Of a stretch of DNA of 64,000 nt, positions 16,176 to 23,983 are shown in pieces. The position numbers and the translations under genes are program-made. This DNA comes from Inquilinus ginsengisoli_A (lineage in GTDB: Bacteria > Pseudomonadota > Alphaproteobacteria > DSM-16000 > Inquilinaceae). The stretch spans positions 124,001 through 188,000 of the forward strand of contig NZ_JAVDPW010000006.1 of the NCBI RefSeq assembly GCF_031453975.1, given 5' to 3'. Position 1 is the stretch's first letter, and each line of letters opens with the position of its first letter. The notes beneath the pieces were generated by a model. That model had not been told where the DNA came from. It did not search any database and was given only the letters and a program-made list of their open reading frames with translations.

Positions 16176-17045
16176 CTAAGCGGCGACGGCTTCCGGCCGG
16201 CCGATGGTGCCGCGGATCTGATCGGCCAGCCGCAGGGCGGCCGGGCTCCGCGGCCGGGCGCCCCAGGCCAGGGCCACCTCCAGCATCGGCAGGGACGGCA
16301 GGCCGTCGCGCTCGCCCAGCACGCGCATGCCGGCGGGCAGGCTGCATTCGACCACCACCGCCACCGCCAGCCCGGCGCGGACCACGGCGGCCAGCCCGAC
16401 CAGGCTGGGGCTGCTGTAGGCCATGCGATGTGGCCGCTGCGCCGCGGCCAGCGCCTGCAGGGTGACGTCGCGGGCGACGCAGCCGGGCTCGTACAGCGCC
16501 ACCGGCAGCGGGTCGGCGAGATGCGGATCGTGGTCCGGCGACCCGAACCACACCAGCGGTTCGCGCCGCAGCAGTTCGCCGTCGCGGCCCAGCCCGCGGG
16601 TGACCACCGCCAGGTCGATGCGCCCGGCCGCCAGATGGTGGTCCAGCAGCGTGCTCTGCTCGCAGATCAGCTCGACCTCGACATGCGGGTGGGTGGCGGC
16701 GAAGCGCGACAGGATCGGCGGCAGCAGCGAGTCGGCGTAGTCGTCGGGAATGCCGAGCTGGACCCGGCCGCGCAGGTCGGGCTCGATCAGCGCCGCCCAG
16801 GCCTCCTCCTCCAGCCGCAGCATACGCCGGGCGTGGCCCAGCAGGCTTTCGCCGGCGGCGGTCGGCCGCACGTGCCGGCTGCCGCGGTCGAACAGCCGCT
16901 TGCCGGTGGCCTCCTCCAGCCGCCGGATCTGCATGCTGACCGCCGACTGGGTGCGGCCGACCCGCGACGCGGCCGCGCTGAAGCTGCCATCCTCGGCGAT
17001 CGCCACCAGGGTGCGCAGCACGTCGAGATCGAGACGTCGTTCCAT
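16176..17045 (-). CDS. LysR-family transcriptional regulator
   Basis: 289 residues. The winged HTH is at about residues 5-63 (GRTQSAVSMQIRRLEEATGKRLFDRGSRHVRPTAAGE, split by the loop), then the effector-binding domain. It aligns with the LysR gene at 1105-1977 along its whole length, including the LPPLLAGFAAAHP/LPPILSRFAATHP region and the ERDGLPSLP/DRDGLPPLP region. The frame is open to 17462, but only ATG 17045 gives a normal LysR N-terminus. It is divergent from the EamA gene at 17146 and probably its regulator. Confidence 0.92.
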   Translation of the reverse strand: MERRLDLDVLRTLVAIAEDGSFSAAASRVGRTQSAVSMQIRRLEEATGKRLFDRGSRHVRPTAAGESLLGHARRMLRLEEEAWAALIEPDLRGRVQLGIPDDYADSLLPPILSRFAATHPHVEVELICEQSTLLDHHLAAGRIDLAVVTRGLGRDGELLRREPLVWFGSPDHDPHLADPLPVALYEPGCVARDVTLQALAAAQRPHRMAYSSPSLVGLAAVVRAGLAVAVVVECSLPAGMRVLGERDGLPSLPMLEVALAWGARPRSPAALRLADQIRGTIGRPEAVAA

Positions 17046-17145
17046 CGCCCAATCATAAATCCAGGTGATGGCTCCCTTCAAATCTATTCGTTTGAGTGAA
17101 GGCGGCCGCAGCCCCAGCTTCCAGCGATCGGAACGGGAGGCGGCG
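17046..17145. promoter_or_regulatory. Divergent LysR/EamA control region
   Basis: TCAAA-N8-TTTGA at 17078-17095 is a symmetric site in an AT-rich island between the divergent genes and is a good LysR-box candidate. GGGAGG (17135-17140) is the ribosome binding site of the EamA gene. Confidence 0.45.
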
Positions 17146-18069
17146 ATGGCGGGCAGTGTCGAGGTGACGGCGGCGGAGCGGCGGACGGGGATCCTGCAGC
17201 TCGGTTTGGGCATGGCGGTGGTCGGCACCGTCGGCGTGTTCATGCAGGAATCGGGGCAGGGGCCGATCAACGCGGTGTTCTTCCGCTGCGTGTTCGGCGC
17301 GCTGGTGCTGGCGGCGTTCTGCGCCGCCCGCGGCTGGCTGGGGGGCCTGCGCCTGCCGCTGCGGACCTGGGGGCTGATCCTGTTCGGCGGCGTCTGCATC
17401 GTGCTGAACTGGGTCGCGTTCTTCGCCGCGATCCAGCATACCTCGATCGCCTTCGCCACCATCGTCTACCATGTCCAGCCCTTCTGGGTGGTGCTGGCCG
17501 GCCCGATCCTGTTCGGCGAGCGCATCAGCCGGCAGAAACTGGGCTGGATCGCCATCGCCTTCGCCGGGCTGGTGCTGGCCATCGGCATCGGCACTGGCGG
17601 CGCCGAGCCGGGCCGCCTGCTGGGCGCCGGCCTCGCGATCGTCGCCACGCTGCTCTACACCGGCACAGTGCTGTCGACCAAGGCGCTGCGCGGGGTGCGG
17701 CCGCATCTGACCGCGATGGTCCACGCCGCCACCGGCATCGTGCTGCTGGCGCCCTTCGTCAGCATCGCGGCGCTGCCCGCGATGCCCGGCCCCTGGGGCT
17801 GGCTGGCCGGGCTCGGAATCGTCCACACCGGCCTGGTCTACGTCCTGATGTACGCCGCCTATCCGAAGCTGCCGACGCCCGTCATCGCGGTGCTGGCCTT
17901 CATCTATCCGGCCTCGGCCATCGTCAGCGACTGGGCGGTCTACGGCCACCGGCTGGGGCTCGAGCAGGCGGCCGGCATGGGTCTGATCGCCCTGGCCAGC
18001 CTGGCGGTGACGCTGGGCTGGCGGCTGTGGCCGGCGCGGCGGGTGCCGGCGGCGGTCGGCCAGGGCTGA
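17146..18069 (+). CDS. EamA-family (DMT) transporter
   Basis: 307 residues, ten predicted membrane helices in two EamA repeats. The first repeat ends with TSIAFATIVYHVQPFWVVL and GERISRQKLGW; the second with PKLPTPVIAVLAFIYPASAIV. It is an inner-membrane exporter of unknown substrate. ATG 17146 has a good GGGAGG site; an upstream ATG at 17065 overlaps the control region. The divergent LysR gene is the likely regulator, the same arrangement as at 1105-3010. Confidence 0.92.
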   Translation: MAGSVEVTAAERRTGILQLGLGMAVVGTVGVFMQESGQGPINAVFFRCVFGALVLAAFCAARGWLGGLRLPLRTWGLILFGGVCIVLNWVAFFAAIQHTSIAFATIVYHVQPFWVVLAGPILFGERISRQKLGWIAIAFAGLVLAIGIGTGGAEPGRLLGAGLAIVATLLYTGTVLSTKALRGVRPHLTAMVHAATGIVLLAPFVSIAALPAMPGPWGWLAGLGIVHTGLVYVLMYAAYPKLPTPVIAVLAFIYPASAIVSDWAVYGHRLGLEQAAGMGLIALASLAVTLGWRLWPARRVPAAVGQG

Positions 18070-18099
18070 CCGCAGGCCGCCTCCCGCCTGCGCAGGGCG

Positions 18100-18128
18100 T
18101 TGACTTAACCGCGGCGTTTGTTCATGAT
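18100..18128 (+). promoter_or_regulatory. Candidate promoter of the 18135 gene
   Basis: TTGACT (18100-18105), 17 bp, CATGAT (18123-18128). The expected start site falls at about 18135, the A of the ATG, so the mRNA could be leaderless; no Shine-Dalgarno sequence is present. Confidence 0.45.
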
Positions 18129-18134
18129 CCGTTC

Positions 18135-18473
18135 ATGAGTAAGCCCACGCGCCCCGCCCCCAACCCAGCCCTCGTCACCGATCCGGTGCTCGCCCGGCTC
18201 GAGAAGCGGATGCAGTCGCTGGATGATCTCGCCAAGCGACGCATGGTGGAGGTGGAGGCGCTGGCGAAGGACCCCGACGCCGTTCCGGACATGGTGGACC
18301 GCTTCTGCCGCCTCTCCGAGGAGGTGACCGGGGCCATCGAGCAGAGCCACACGCTGCGGCAGACGTACCGGCGCCGGTTCGAGAAGCTGGAAGCGGAGCG
18401 GGCCCGGCGCGTGGCGGCCGCCCGCGTCGCGTTCCTGGCTCCCGGCGCGCCGCCCGCGGGCACCAAGCACTAG
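18135..18473 (+). CDS. Hypothetical protein, helical
   Basis: 112 residues, not recognised. After a Pro-rich N-terminus it is predicted to be almost entirely alpha-helical and highly charged, with a likely coiled coil in RQTYRRRFEKLEAERARRVA. It has no signal peptide and no membrane segment. ATG 18135 is chosen because it sits at the predicted transcription start. The frame upstream to 18027 runs through the end of the EamA gene. It is followed 50 bp later by a cupin gene, possibly in the same transcript. Confidence 0.65.
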   Translation: MSKPTRPAPNPALVTDPVLARLEKRMQSLDDLAKRRMVEVEALAKDPDAVPDMVDRFCRLSEEVTGAIEQSHTLRQTYRRRFEKLEAERARRVAAARVAFLAPGAPPAGTKH

Positions 18474-18523
18474 CCGCCCGACCCGCGCGGCAGGGCAGCG
18501 GATCGCCAGCCAGGGAGGCCGCC

Positions 18524-19012
18524 ATGTCCGACACGCCATCCTCGATCAACGCCGACGGCGTCTACGAGCCGTTCTCCGTCGAGCAGGTGCCGTGGGAGGA
18601 GTTCTCCCGCGGCAAGCTGGGCAGCCGCTTCCGGGTGCTCAGCAAATTCGGCGGTGGCGACCATGTCGGCGTGGCCTATGAGGAGCTGCCGCCCGGCAAG
18701 CAGTCTAATCTGCTGCACTATCATCTGCTGGAGGAGGAGCATGTCTTCATCCTCGAAGGCGCGCTGACGCTGCGCCTGGGCGACAAGGCCTATCCGATGA
18801 AGGCGGGCGACTATGTCTGCTTCCCCGCGGGGCAGCAGGCCGGGCACTGCCTGGTCAACCACACCGACGCGCCCTGCCGCTACATCCTGATCGGCGAGAA
18901 CAACCCGCATGACGTCGCGGTCTTCCCCGAGACCGGCCGGGTCAGCGTGCGCCTGACCGGCGAGGGCTATCGCGCATCCGCCGTGATGGACTATTGGGAA
19001 GGCACGGACTGA
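18524..19012 (+). CDS. Cupin-domain protein
   Basis: 162 residues forming a single cupin barrel. Motif 1 is HYHLLEEEHVFILEGALTLRLG, with two His and a Glu as metal ligands; motif 2 is AGDYVCFPAGQQAGHCLVNH. AGGGAGG is found before ATG 18524. Such stand-alone cupins bind a divalent metal and act as isomerases, dioxygenases or small-molecule sensors; the substrate is unknown. The DUF3303 gene starts 41 bp downstream. Confidence 0.9.
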   Translation: MSDTPSSINADGVYEPFSVEQVPWEEFSRGKLGSRFRVLSKFGGGDHVGVAYEELPPGKQSNLLHYHLLEEEHVFILEGALTLRLGDKAYPMKAGDYVCFPAGQQAGHCLVNHTDAPCRYILIGENNPHDVAVFPETGRVSVRLTGEGYRASAVMDYWEGTD

Positions 19013-19053
19013 ACCCGGCGGCCGGCGCCGGGACGGGCGAGGGAGGCCAGGCC

Positions 19054-19344
19054 GTGCTTTTCATGGTCATCGAGCGCTTCGGCGACGGCGATCCGGTGCC
19101 CGCCTACCGGCATCTGCGCGATGCCGGGCGCGGCATTCCCGACGGGCTGACATATGTCGACAGCTGGGTCGAGGCCAATGGCGCGCGCTGCTTCCAGCTG
19201 ATGGAATGCGACGACCTGGCCCTGCTGCAGCAATGGGTGCTGCATTGGCGCGGCACCGGCGTCAGCTTCGAGATCGTCCCCGTGCTGCGCAGCGCCGAGA
19301 CCCGCGCCGTGGTCGCGCCGCTGCTGGATGCGCCCGGCGCCTGA
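19054..19344 (+). CDS. DUF3303 domain-containing protein
   Basis: 96 residues. It follows the DUF3303 pattern: LFMVIERFGDGDPVPAYRHL at the N-terminus, GLTYVDSWVEANGARCFQLME in the middle, and WVLHWRGTGVSFEIVPV near the end. The GTG start at 19054 has GGGAGG seven bases upstream and is preferred over ATG 19063. The fold is a small ferredoxin-like barrel; no enzymatic role is established. It lies between the cupin gene and a metallo-beta-lactamase gene, spaced closely enough to be one operon. Confidence 0.85.
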   Translation: MLFMVIERFGDGDPVPAYRHLRDAGRGIPDGLTYVDSWVEANGARCFQLMECDDLALLQQWVLHWRGTGVSFEIVPVLRSAETRAVVAPLLDAPGA

Positions 19345-19360
19345 TGCCGAAGAGGATGCG

Positions 19361-20170
19361 ATGACCATGACCGACTCCGCGCTGCCCGTCGCCCCGGACT
19401 GGTTCCGCCAGCAGGATATGGGCGGCGGCCTGACGCTGATCGTCGAGCCGCATGTCGACGTGCTGATGCGGGCCAACATCTGGCACCTGCGCGGCCGCGA
19501 CCACGACCTGCTGATCGATGGCGGCCTGGGCGTGGCGCCGCTGCGCCCGGCCCTCCCGGGGCTGTTCGCGGGCCGCGACACCGTCGCCCTGGCCACCCAC
19601 ACCCATGCCGACCACATCGGCGCGATCCATGAGTTCGAGCAGCGCTGGGTGCATCCGGTCGAGGCGGCGTCCCTGGCGACGCCGCGCCCGGGGTCGCTGA
19701 TCTCCGACGACATCCCGGCCGAGGCGCGGCAGCGCTTCCTGGCCGCCGGCTATCCACCCCTCGGGCCCGCTTTGGTCACGGCGGTGCCGCATGCCGGCTA
19801 CGACCTGCGCAGCTATGCCCTGCAGGGCGCGGCGCCGACCCGGCTGATCGAGGCCGGCGAGACGGTCGACCTCGGCGACCGCCGCTTCCGCGTGCTGCAT
19901 GTGCCGGGCCATTCCCCCGGCAGCATCGCCCTGTTCGAGGAGGCGACCGGCACGCTGTTCGCCGGCGACGTGATCTATGACGGCCCGCTGCTGTACCGCG
20001 GCCCGGGCATGGACATCGCCGACTATATCAGCTCCTTCGCCCTGCTGAAGTCGCTGCCGGTCACGGTGGTCCATGCCGGCCATGACGACAGCTTCGGCAA
20101 GGCCCGGCTGGACGCCATAATCGACGCCTACCTGGCGCGCTGGCGGGCCGAAGGGCTGGTCGAGGGCTGA
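19361..20170 (+). CDS. MBL-fold metallohydrolase
   Basis: 269 residues. The zinc-binding motif is LATHTHADHIGAIHEFEQRW (HxHxDH), with further ligands in VLHVPGHSPGSIALFE, TLFAGDVIYDG and VVHAGHDDSFG. It looks cytoplasmic, with no signal peptide. The family includes glyoxalase II-like thioesterases and lactonases, and the substrate is not predictable from sequence. GAAGAGG precedes ATG 19361, which lies 14 bp after the DUF3303 gene. A 90-bp repeat follows the stop codon. Confidence 0.92.
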   Translation: MTMTDSALPVAPDWFRQQDMGGGLTLIVEPHVDVLMRANIWHLRGRDHDLLIDGGLGVAPLRPALPGLFAGRDTVALATHTHADHIGAIHEFEQRWVHPVEAASLATPRPGSLISDDIPAEARQRFLAAGYPPLGPALVTAVPHAGYDLRSYALQGAAPTRLIEAGETVDLGDRRFRVLHVPGHSPGSIALFEEATGTLFAGDVIYDGPLLYRGPGMDIADYISSFALLKSLPVTVVHAGHDDSFGKARLDAIIDAYLARWRAEGLVEG

Positions 20171-20190
20171 GGGCGGGAGGCCTCCAACAC

Positions 20191-20280
20191 TGTCATTGCC
20201 CGGCTTGACCGGGCAATCCAGGGGCCACCAAGAGCTGCTCTGGCCGCCCCTGGATGCCACGGTCAAGCCGTGGCATGACA
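20191..20280. repeat. 90-bp intergenic palindromic repeat, copy A
   Basis: The ends TGTCA and TGACA are inverted repeats. Inside are a left hairpin (TTGCCCGG/CCGGGCAA), a central hairpin (CCAGGGG/CCCCTGG) and a right hairpin (TGCCACGG/CCGTGGCA), giving a cloverleaf-like fold. It lies between the convergent MBL and multicopper oxidase genes. Copies occur at 35083-35172 (inverted) and 57407-57496, each exactly 90 bp. Confidence 0.9.
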
Positions 20281-20311
20281 AGTTGGGTGGCGACGCGTCG
20301 GCCCTCAGCCC

Positions 20312-21820
20312 TCAGCCGATCCCCTCATACGCCACCGTCGTCATCATGCCGCCCTCCATGTGGTAGAGCAGGTGGCAGTGGAAGGCCCAGCGGCCGGGGT
20401 TGTCGGCGTCGAAGGCGACGGTGACGGTGCGGCCCGGCGGCACCAGGACGGTGTCGCGCCGGGCGCCCGCCAGCGGCGTGCCGTCGATCGCCACCACCTG
20501 GAAATGATGGCCGTGCAGATGCATCGGATGGGCCATCATCGACGGGTTGGACATCACGATCGCCACCCGCTCGCCCTGGCGCACCGCCAGCGGCGTGTCC
20601 TGGCCATAGACCTTGCCGTTCAGGGTCCAGACATAGCTCGCCATGTCGCCGGCCAGCACCACCGGGATGGTGCGGTCGACTGGGCGGGCGGGCAGGGGAT
20701 CGGTCGCCGCCAGCTTCGCCTCCAGCGCCAGGTCGAGTGGCGGGGTCTTGTCCCCGCCCTGATCGGCGATGCGCGCCACCGCGGCGCCGGGCGCGGCCAG
20801 GACCAGGCCGGTGCGCTGCCGGTCGCCCTCGCGCAGCGCCAGCACCGGCAGCGCGGCGCCGGCGGGCACGGTCAGGCGGATGTCCAGGCGCTGGGCGACG
20901 GCGATCGGGAAGCGGCGGCCGATGACCGGCACCACCGGCATGCCGTCGACCGCGACCAGCGAGCCCGACACCGCGCCGAGATCGATGTGGAAGTTGGTGC
21001 CGGCGGCGCCGTTGATGATGCGCAGCCGCACCCGGCCGCCGCGCTCCACCCGCACCACCTCCGGGTCGGCCAGGGTGCGGTCGTTGGCGAGGTAGGCGTC
21101 GTATTCGACGTCGTTGAGGTCCATCGCCATGCCCGCCATGGTGCCCATGCCGGCCATGTCGTGCTTCATCCCCGGCATGGCGTCCGTACTCGGCTTGGCA
21201 CCCATGCCGGGCATCGCCGCCATGTCGTGGCCGCTATGGTCCATCCCGGCCATGCCCGTCGCCGCCTGGCCCTGGTCGCCGCGCAGCTGGGCCAGGATCT
21301 CGGCGGGGTCGCGGAAGGTGAAGTCGTGCAGCATCAGCACCACTTCCTGCTCGTCCAGCCCGGCCTCGGCCGGGTCGGCGACGATCAGCGGCGCCGCCAG
21401 CAGGCGCTGCTCCTGCAGCCCGAAATGGGAATGCATCCAGTTGGTGCCGGGGCGCGTCAGCGGGAAGTCGTAGTCGAAGCCGGCGCCCGGCGGCAGCGCG
21501 TCCTGGGACACGCCGGCCACCCCGTCCTGGCGCCAGGGCGGGGTCATCCCATGCCAATGCACCAGCGTCGGCTCGGCCAGGCCGTTGGTCAGCCGCACCC
21601 GGAAGGCGTCGCCGGCCGTGGCGCGCAGGCCGTGGCCGCCATCCGGCCGGGTGATGCCGAACACGGTGGCGGCGCGGCCGTCGACCTCGATGCTGCGCGT
21701 CGCCACCGTCAGCCCGACCGGTGCTGCGGCGCGGGCCAGCCGGGGGCCGATCCCGGCCAGGGCGGCTGCGGCGGCGGTGCCGGCCAGGAAGCGGCGGCGG
21801 GTCAGGGCAGGGGCGGTCAC
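20312..21820 (-). CDS. Multicopper oxidase with Met/His-rich insert, Tat-exported
   Basis: 502 residues. A Tat signal (TRRRFLAGTAAAAALAG) is followed by three cupredoxin domains. The copper motifs are LVHWHGM, WMHSHFG, HPMHLHGHHF and HCHLLYHMEGGM. Between domains lies a stretch of about 45 residues full of GM, HDM and PGM repeats, typical of CueO/CopA proteins that bind and oxidise Cu(I) in the periplasm. An ATG at 21892 is in frame but lies upstream of the CueR-type promoter, so GTG 21820, with GAGG upstream, is the likely start. No copper ATPase or CueR gene is nearby. Confidence 0.93.
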   Translation of the reverse strand: MTAPALTRRRFLAGTAAAAALAGIGPRLARAAAPVGLTVATRSIEVDGRAATVFGITRPDGGHGLRATAGDAFRVRLTNGLAEPTLVHWHGMTPPWRQDGVAGVSQDALPPGAGFDYDFPLTRPGTNWMHSHFGLQEQRLLAAPLIVADPAEAGLDEQEVVLMLHDFTFRDPAEILAQLRGDQGQAATGMAGMDHSGHDMAAMPGMGAKPSTDAMPGMKHDMAGMGTMAGMAMDLNDVEYDAYLANDRTLADPEVVRVERGGRVRLRIINGAAGTNFHIDLGAVSGSLVAVDGMPVVPVIGRRFPIAVAQRLDIRLTVPAGAALPVLALREGDRQRTGLVLAAPGAAVARIADQGGDKTPPLDLALEAKLAATDPLPARPVDRTIPVVLAGDMASYVWTLNGKVYGQDTPLAVRQGERVAIVMSNPSMMAHPMHLHGHHFQVVAIDGTPLAGARRDTVLVPPGRTVTVAFDADNPGRWAFHCHLLYHMEGGMMTTVAYEGIG

Positions 21821-21852
21821 AGGCGGAGCCTCATTCTGTCGACGAGGCCGGG

Positions 21853-21883
21853 ACTCTGAGGCTTCCCCCTGCGGGAAGGTAAA
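21853..21883 (-). promoter_or_regulatory. CueR/MerR-type copper-responsive promoter
   Basis: Read on the minus strand: -35 TTTACC (21878-21883), a 19-bp spacer and -10 CAGAGT (21853-21858). The spacer carries the dyad CCTTCCC-GCAGG-GGGAAG. The over-long 19-bp spacer and CCTTCC/GGAAG symmetry are the signature of promoters activated by CueR, as at E. coli copA and cueO. It lies 33 bp before the multicopper oxidase GTG. Confidence 0.75.
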
Positions 21884-21925
21884 GCGCGTCATCGCGTCGC
21901 TCCGGCCCAGGCCAGGGTCGACGGG

Positions 21926-22555
21926 TCAACCGGCCTCGCGGCTGCGCTCGTAGTGCCGGCGCGCCTTGTGCCGGTTGCCGCAATCCTCCATCGAACACCA
22001 GCGCCGGCTGTGGTTGCGCGAGGTGTCGAGGAAGACCCAGGCGCAGTCCGGGTCGGAACAGCTGCCGACCCGGTCGGCGCGGCCGGAGATCAGCAGCTCC
22101 GCCGCGTCCCACAGCACCGGCCAGATCGGCTGTTCCAGCGCTTCGGCCGGCGATGTCGCCCAGGCGAAGCCGGCCTTGGTCGGCACCAGCCCAATGCGGG
22201 TCGGGGCGCGGGCCAGCAGCGCGTTGACGGTGGCCAAGTCGGCCGGCGCGATGGCGTCCCGCGCCGTGAAGATGCGGTCGATCGCGCCGCGCAGGCCCAG
22301 CGCGGTGGCCAGCGCCGCCGCCGCGACCTTGGGGCGGCGCTCCGCCTCCTGCACCAGGCGGCGAACCTCGGCGCGGTCGAGGATCCCGACATGGCCGGCC
22401 CACAGCGCCAGCTCGCCATAGCTGGTCAGGCGTTCGCGCCGGTCCGGGACGTCGCCGCGCCACATCTCGGTGTTGATGAAGTCCAGGCACAGCGTGCCGC
22501 CGATCCGTTTCGGCGGCCGCAGGGCGTAGGACGGGGCGGGTTCGGCTGTCTGCAT
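21926..22555 (-). CDS. CGNR zinc-finger / ABATE-domain regulator
   Basis: 209 residues. The N-terminal ABATE domain begins GGTLCLDFINTEMWR. The C-terminal CGNR zinc finger is CSDPDCAWVFLDTSRNHSRR followed by WCSMEDCGNRHKARRHYER, with four Cys for zinc. Family members are presumed DNA-binding stress or induction regulators. It is transcribed divergently from the GNAT gene at 22631 and lies upstream of the copper promoter, so it is not in the oxidase transcript. Its target is unknown. Confidence 0.92.
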   Translation of the reverse strand: MQTAEPAPSYALRPPKRIGGTLCLDFINTEMWRGDVPDRRERLTSYGELALWAGHVGILDRAEVRRLVQEAERRPKVAAAALATALGLRGAIDRIFTARDAIAPADLATVNALLARAPTRIGLVPTKAGFAWATSPAEALEQPIWPVLWDAAELLISGRADRVGSCSDPDCAWVFLDTSRNHSRRWCSMEDCGNRHKARRHYERSREAG

Positions 22556-22630
22556 CGCCTAACCATCCTACCGGTTGACTCGGGCGGCGCAAGCCCGGCA
22601 TCGTCGGCCCGACCGGTCCAGGGGTTAGAC

Positions 22631-23230
22631 ATGCGGAAGACCGATCGCGAGGACGCCCTCCACTGCCGGCCGCTGACGCCGGACCGGCTCGGCGACGTCG
22701 AGGCGGTGTTCGCCGGCTGCGCCGATGCCGGCCGTTGCTGGTGCGCCTTCTGGCGCCGGCCGCGCGCCGACTACAACGCCGGAACCCGCGACGGCGGCAA
22801 CCGCGCCCTGTTCCACGACCGGGTCGCGGCAGGCGAGACGCTGGGGCTGGTCGGCTATCGCGAGGGCCGGCCGGTGGCCTGGTGCGGCGTCGCGCCGCGC
22901 TCGGCCCAGCCGCGCCTGGCCCGGTCGCGCAACCTGGCGCCGGTCGACGACCTGCCGGTGTGGTCGATCACCTGCTTCGTCACCGCCCGCGCCCATCGCC
23001 GCACCGGGCTGCTGCGCCCGCTGGTGCAGGCCGCGGCACGGCTGGCGCGGTCGCAGGGCGCGCCAGCGGTCGAGGCCTATCCCATCGATGCCGGCCGCCG
23101 GCTGTCTTCGGGCGAGATCTACACCGGCGTGCTGGGGCCGTTCCTCGACCTCGGCTTCCGCGAGGTGGCGCGCCGCGGCCCGACCCGCCCGATCGTCCGC
23201 CTGGACCTGACAGAGGAGGATTCGAGATGA
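22631..23230 (+). CDS. GNAT-family N-acetyltransferase
   Basis: 199 residues. The pattern CRPLTPDRLGDVEAVFAGC starts the domain. WSITCFVTARAHRRTGLLRPL contains a relaxed acetyl-CoA loop (RxxxGL), and AVEAYPIDAG follows. Cysteines near residues 32-40 (CADAGRCWCAFW) are characteristic of a GNAT subgroup often annotated as YkkB-like. It is cytoplasmic with unknown substrate. The ATG lies right after the CGNR gene's divergent promoter region. The following gene overlaps its stop (ATGA), so they are coupled. Confidence 0.88.
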   Translation: MRKTDREDALHCRPLTPDRLGDVEAVFAGCADAGRCWCAFWRRPRADYNAGTRDGGNRALFHDRVAAGETLGLVGYREGRPVAWCGVAPRSAQPRLARSRNLAPVDDLPVWSITCFVTARAHRRTGLLRPLVQAAARLARSQGAPAVEAYPIDAGRRLSSGEIYTGVLGPFLDLGFREVARRGPTRPIVRLDLTEEDSR

Positions 23231-23541
23231 TCGCACGCATGTGGCGCGGCCCGGTGCCGAAGGCCAAGAAGGACGCCTATGTCGCCTATCTCCAGGAAAC
23301 CGGCCTCGGCGACTATGCGCAGACCCCCGGCAATCGCGGCGTCTGGCTGCTGTGCCAGGACCGCGGCGACGAGGTCGAGTTCCTGACCCTGACGCTGTGG
23401 GAGTCGGTCGACGCGATCAAGGCCTTCGCCGGCGAGGATCACGGCCGCGCCCGCTACTACCCGCGCGACCGCGACTTCCTGACCCGCTTCGACCCGGAGG
23501 TCGAGCATTTCGAGGTGATCGACACCAAGGCCGCGGGCTAG
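23227..23541 (+). CDS. Antibiotic biosynthesis monooxygenase (ABM)-like protein
   Basis: 104 residues, a ferredoxin-like dimeric barrel. It starts MIARMWRGPVPKAKKDAYVAY, with RGVWLLCQDRGDEVEFLTLTLWES in the middle and IKAFAGEDHGRARYYPRD. This is the ABM/DUF4188-like layout; many such proteins have no demonstrated oxygenase activity. It overlaps the preceding GNAT stop by four bases. The longer frame from 22735 is a GNAT shadow. A VOC-family gene follows after 30 bp. Confidence 0.87.
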   Translation: MIARMWRGPVPKAKKDAYVAYLQETGLGDYAQTPGNRGVWLLCQDRGDEVEFLTLTLWESVDAIKAFAGEDHGRARYYPRDRDFLTRFDPEVEHFEVIDTKAAG

Positions 23542-23571
23542 AAGACACCGCACGAGACGGGGAGAGACACA

Positions 23572-23976
23572 ATGCAGTTCCACCGGGGCCGCCTGATCGA
23601 CCATGTCCATCTGGTGGTGCGCGACCTGGCGGCGAGCCGGCGCTTCTACGAAGCCGCGCTGGCCTCGGTCGGCCGCGCCATCACCTTCGAGGGCCCGGGC
23701 TTCTTCGCCTCGGACGAGCTGTTCGTCAGCCCGGGCGACGGCATCAGCCATGTCCATCTGGCGTTCCAGGCGGCGGATCGCGAGACCGTGCACCGCTTCC
23801 ATGCCGCGGCGCTGGCCGCCGGGGGCCGCGACAATGGCGGGCCGGGCGAACGGTCCTACCATCCCGGCTATTACGGCGCCTTCGTGCTCGATCCCGACGG
23901 CAACAATATCGAGGCGGTGCATCACGGCCCGGCCGAGCGGTCGGCCGAGTCCGTGGTCCTGACGGCCGAGGTCTGA
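23572..23976 (+). CDS. VOC-family (glyoxalase-like) protein
   Basis: 134 residues. Two beta-alpha-beta-beta-beta modules are visible, with the metal-ligand positions in DHVHLVVRDLAASRRFYEAAL, HVHLAFQAADRETVHRFHAAAL and GYYGAFVLDPDGNNIEAVHH. The VOC superfamily covers glyoxalases, dioxygenases and antibiotic-binding proteins; the activity here is unknown. GGGGAGAG precedes the ATG. It is probably in one transcript with the GNAT, ABM and following acetyltransferase genes. Confidence 0.92.
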   Translation: MQFHRGRLIDHVHLVVRDLAASRRFYEAALASVGRAITFEGPGFFASDELFVSPGDGISHVHLAFQAADRETVHRFHAAALAAGGRDNGGPGERSYHPGYYGAFVLDPDGNNIEAVHHGPAERSAESVVLTAEV

Positions 23977-23983
23977 GCGCGGC

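Noticed and set aside
21821..21892. ATG 21892 as start of the multicopper oxidase
   Set aside because: It lies upstream of the CueR-type promoter, so it would not be in the transcript; GTG 21820 puts the Tat signal at the N-terminus.
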